Of a stretch of DNA of 64,000 nucleotides, positions 62,018-64,000 are shown piece by piece. The DNA is from Pseudomonas sp. ADAK13 (GTDB taxonomy: Bacteria > Pseudomonadota > Gammaproteobacteria > Pseudomonadales > Pseudomonadaceae), in assembly GCF_012935715.1 (NCBI RefSeq), contig NZ_CP052860.1, positions 5,952,001 through 6,016,000 on the forward strand, read 5' to 3'. The position numbers and the translations under genes were made by a program. Below the pieces are notes generated by a model that had not been told where the DNA came from, searched no databases, and saw only the letters and a program-made list of their open reading frames with translations. Each line of letters opens with the position of its first letter. Positions within the stretch are counted from its first letter, which is position 1.

Positions 62018-62908
62018 ATGATCGTCCGCCCCAAACCCAACCTGCTCGGCATCCTGTTCTCCCTCAAGGGCTCAATCGCCAAGCGCATCGCCCTGCGCAG
62101 CCTGCTGGTCACCTTGCTGGCCTCAGTCATCGTGCTGGTAGAAACCCTGCACCCGGCCTATTTCTCGAAGGTCAACGCCACCCCCTTCACATTGCTGGGC
62201 CTGTCGCTGTCAATCTTCATGAGCTTTCGCAACAACGCCTGCTACGACCGCTGGTGGGAAGGCCGCAAACAACTGGGCCAGATGATCATTGAAGTACGCT
62301 CGCTGATCCGCGAAACCCAAATTTTCACCACCGCCGAACGCGAAAGCATGCTCCGCAGCCTGTGCGGCTTTGCCCATGGCCTGGTCGCCCGCCTGCGCCT
62401 GGAAGACGAAGCCCGGGCAATCCAGCCGTGGGTCAGCGTCGAGGCCAGCCACCCGAACCTGCCCGACCGCATCCTGCAAGACCTCGGCGCACACTGCTCG
62501 AACCTGGCCGAACAAGGCCACATCACCGAATGGCGCTACACCCAACTGGAAACCCGGCTGTACGGCCTCAGCCAGGTCCAGGCCTCCTGCGAGCGGATCA
62601 AGCACACGCCGCTGCCCTTCCCTTACACCTTGCTGCTGCACCGAACCATCTACCTGTTCTGCATTCTGCTGCCCTTCGCCATGGCCGAGCCGCTGGGCTG
62701 GCTGACGCCGGTCTTTACCGCGATCGTCAGCTACACCTTCTTCGGCCTGGATGAAATCGGCGACGACCTCGAAGACCCGTTCGGCTTCGACGAAAACGAC
62801 CTGCCCTGCAACGCCATCGTCCGCACCCTGGAACGCGAGATTCTCGCCGCCCTCGGCGAAACCGAGTTGCCGCCGGCCCTTGAACCGATTGAATTCGTGC
62901 TGACGTGA
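62018..62908 (+). CDS. Bestrophin-family anion channel protein
   Basis: A 296-residue membrane protein of the bestrophin/YneE (UPF0187) family. Early helices LLVTLLASVIVLVETLHPAY and FTLLGLSLSIFMSFRNNACY are followed by DRWWEGRKQLGQMIIEVRSL, the signature R-W-W-E-x-R. The late part has LPFAMAEPLGWLTPVFTAIV and FFGLDEIGDDLEDPFGFDEN, the acidic cluster typical of the family. Bacterial homologues such as KpBest form pentameric cation channels. AAGAAG upstream is a weak ribosome site. No operon partner is evident; the next gene starts 75 bp later. Confidence 0.88.
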   Translation: MIVRPKPNLLGILFSLKGSIAKRIALRSLLVTLLASVIVLVETLHPAYFSKVNATPFTLLGLSLSIFMSFRNNACYDRWWEGRKQLGQMIIEVRSLIRETQIFTTAERESMLRSLCGFAHGLVARLRLEDEARAIQPWVSVEASHPNLPDRILQDLGAHCSNLAEQGHITEWRYTQLETRLYGLSQVQASCERIKHTPLPFPYTLLLHRTIYLFCILLPFAMAEPLGWLTPVFTAIVSYTFFGLDEIGDDLEDPFGFDENDLPCNAIVRTLEREILAALGETELPPALEPIEFVLT

Positions 62909-62983
62909 TGCGGGTTTGACAGTCGCGATGACCTGACCGAAGCTGATGGCTTTGCACTAGCTCCCCAGCTTTCGGACGCCTGC

Positions 62984-64000
62984 ATGTCAAAGTCACGCCG
63001 TTACTCCATCATCGGCCTGTGCGCCCTGTTGTTTATCGTCGCAATCACCTGGTATTTCACCCGCACACCCCCGGTGGTCGTGCCCCCGGCCATCGCCCAC
63101 GGTTACGCCAAGGCCTTGAAACAGGCACATAACGGCGAACCCGGCGCCGCCCGTGTGCTGTATCAACAGTTGGGGCGTCCGGACCTGTCCGACGTGCGCC
63201 GCGCCGCCTTGCATGCCGAATTGCCCAACTACCCCAGCCCCCAGGCCCTGAAGCTGGCGGACAAGGACCTGGCCAACGACGCACCAATGGTGCGCGAGGC
63301 GGCGATCCACAGCATCGTCGGCCTGGTGCCCAGCGGCCAGCGCACGCTGTTGCTCGGCCCGCTGCTGGATGACCCGGAACAAAGCGTTCGGTTTGCTGCG
63401 GCGAATGCCCTGCTGGGGCTGTCCCCCGACACCCTGGGGCTGTATTTCGGCCCATTGCAGCAAGTGCTCGACGAATACGTGAAGTTGCTCAAGGGCCAGC
63501 CCGAAAGCCCCGAAGGCTGGATTCAGCTGGCGCGCCTGTACATTCACAGCGCGCTGCTGCCCGATGCACAAAACGCCCTGGAACAGGCGATGCGCCTGCA
63601 ACCGGACAACCTGCAGGCGGTGGTCGCGCAAATCGAATTGCTGGATAAACAGGGCAAGGTCGACGAGTCCCGCCAGCTCCTGGCCAGGCAGCTGCAGGCC
63701 CATCCCGATTCGGCTTACCTGCAACATGCCTTGGGCATGTGGCTGCTGCACCATGGGGAACGCCCTTTTGCCCTGCTCAGCCTGTCCCGGGCGGTGGAGC
63801 TGGAACCGAACAATCAGGATTACCGCTACGACCTGGCCACCACCCTGCACGCCCAGCAGGAAGTGGAAGCCGCCCAGCGCCAACTGGAAGAAATCGTCCA
63901 GCGCAACCCGGCCAATCGCAAGGCGCGGGTATTGCTGGTCAACTACTGGAAAGAAACCGGCCAGTTGCAGAACGTCCAGGTCTTGCTGGCGCAGCTTGAA
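62984..64000 (+). CDS. Membrane-anchored HEAT/TPR repeat protein (3' end outside the window)
   Basis: An open frame runs from ATG 62984 to the window end, 339 codons without a stop. Residues 8-25 form a membrane anchor (SIIGLCALLFIVAITWYFTR). Then HEAT-like units follow (DVRRAALHAELPNYPSPQAL, MVREAAIHSIVGLVPSGQRT, VRFAAANALLGLSPDTLGLY). From about residue 165 TPR units appear (GWIQLARLYIHSALLPDAQN, ALEQAMRLQPDNLQAVVAQI, LEPNNQDYRYDLATTLHAQQ). The repeats should face the periplasm. HEAT-TPR proteins of this kind occur next to multihaem cytochrome or secretion genes, which could lie just downstream. Function unknown. Confidence 0.8.
   Translation, partial: MSKSRRYSIIGLCALLFIVAITWYFTRTPPVVVPPAIAHGYAKALKQAHNGEPGAARVLYQQLGRPDLSDVRRAALHAELPNYPSPQALKLADKDLANDAPMVREAAIHSIVGLVPSGQRTLLLGPLLDDPEQSVRFAAANALLGLSPDTLGLYFGPLQQVLDEYVKLLKGQPESPEGWIQLARLYIHSALLPDAQNALEQAMRLQPDNLQAVVAQIELLDKQGKVDESRQLLARQLQAHPDSAYLQHALGMWLLHHGERPFALLSLSRAVELEPNNQDYRYDLATTLHAQQEVEAAQRQLEEIVQRNPANRKARVLLVNYWKETGQLQNVQVLLAQLE

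Noticed and set aside
1..64000. CRISPR arrays, tRNA and rRNA genes
   Set aside because: No regularly spaced direct repeats, no tRNA cloverleaf with a TTC-type arm and no rRNA-like conserved stretches were noticed by eye; a dedicated scan could still find a small RNA.

Overview
The window looks like a Pseudomonas chromosome, most likely the P. fluorescens group. Support comes from the arnCADTEF-ugd lipid A operon, a branched-chain acyl-CoA cluster with the gene order of P. putida fadDx-fadB2x-fadAx-fadEx-fadB1x, a DUF2790 protein, a FecI/FecR/TonB-receptor set, and REP palindromes of the GTGGGAGCGGGCTTGCTCGCGAA type. Species cannot be fixed from sequence alone.

Positions 1 to about 25000 are accessory. 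An L-asparaginase gene is followed by a decayed Ser/Thr kinase and a LysR stump. A catabolic operon (GntR, DUF2848, amidase, MFS) comes next, then a transposase stub, an AraC regulator, a PEBP protein, and a secreted fumarase/argininosuccinate-lyase-type enzyme convergent with a maleate isomerase module (MFS, maiA, LysR). From 14500 to 21620 relics dominate: an SDR fragment, an XRE regulator, a class III sirtuin, a small Cys-rich protein, an orphan DUF2384 antitoxin whose toxin site holds an IS66 tail, an IS3 fragment, and two neighbouring tyrosine recombinases, one apparently without catalytic residues. Two divergent HxlR/SDR modules and a Bcr/CflA exporter follow.

Positions 25980 to 33163 form one compact minus-strand operon that I consider the most interesting object here. 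It encodes a GntR/UTRA regulator, an AprA-like flavoprotein, a two-cluster ferredoxin like AprB, a sulfonate/nitrate-type ABC importer whose binding protein carries a C-terminal NosL-like extension, an EZ-HEAT protein and a DUF971 protein. Two tandem palindromes precede the regulator. It resembles an import-and-redox system for an unknown, perhaps sulfur-containing, compound. A TonB receptor with an STN signalling domain and its FecI/FecR pair lie directly upstream on the same strand.

Positions 38000 to 52000 hold small stress-type genes, a REP pair, a solitary XerD-like recombinase with a recombination-site-like inverted repeat, and the lipid A aminoarabinose operon. That operon starts at arnC with a TTG codon, lacks arnB locally, and is preceded by a short translated-leader candidate and a hairpin. 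It ends in ugd and a second GT39 glycosyltransferase. Its members overlap by 1 to 4 nt, except for the 3-nt gap before the last gene.

Positions 52200 to 64000 hold an HPP membrane protein, a valine-type pair (3-hydroxyisobutyryl-CoA hydrolase and acyl-CoA dehydrogenase) convergent with the five-gene fad-x operon, about 0.9 kb of giant inverted repeat, a bestrophin channel, and a HEAT/TPR protein cut by the window end. No rRNA, tRNA or CRISPR array was seen.
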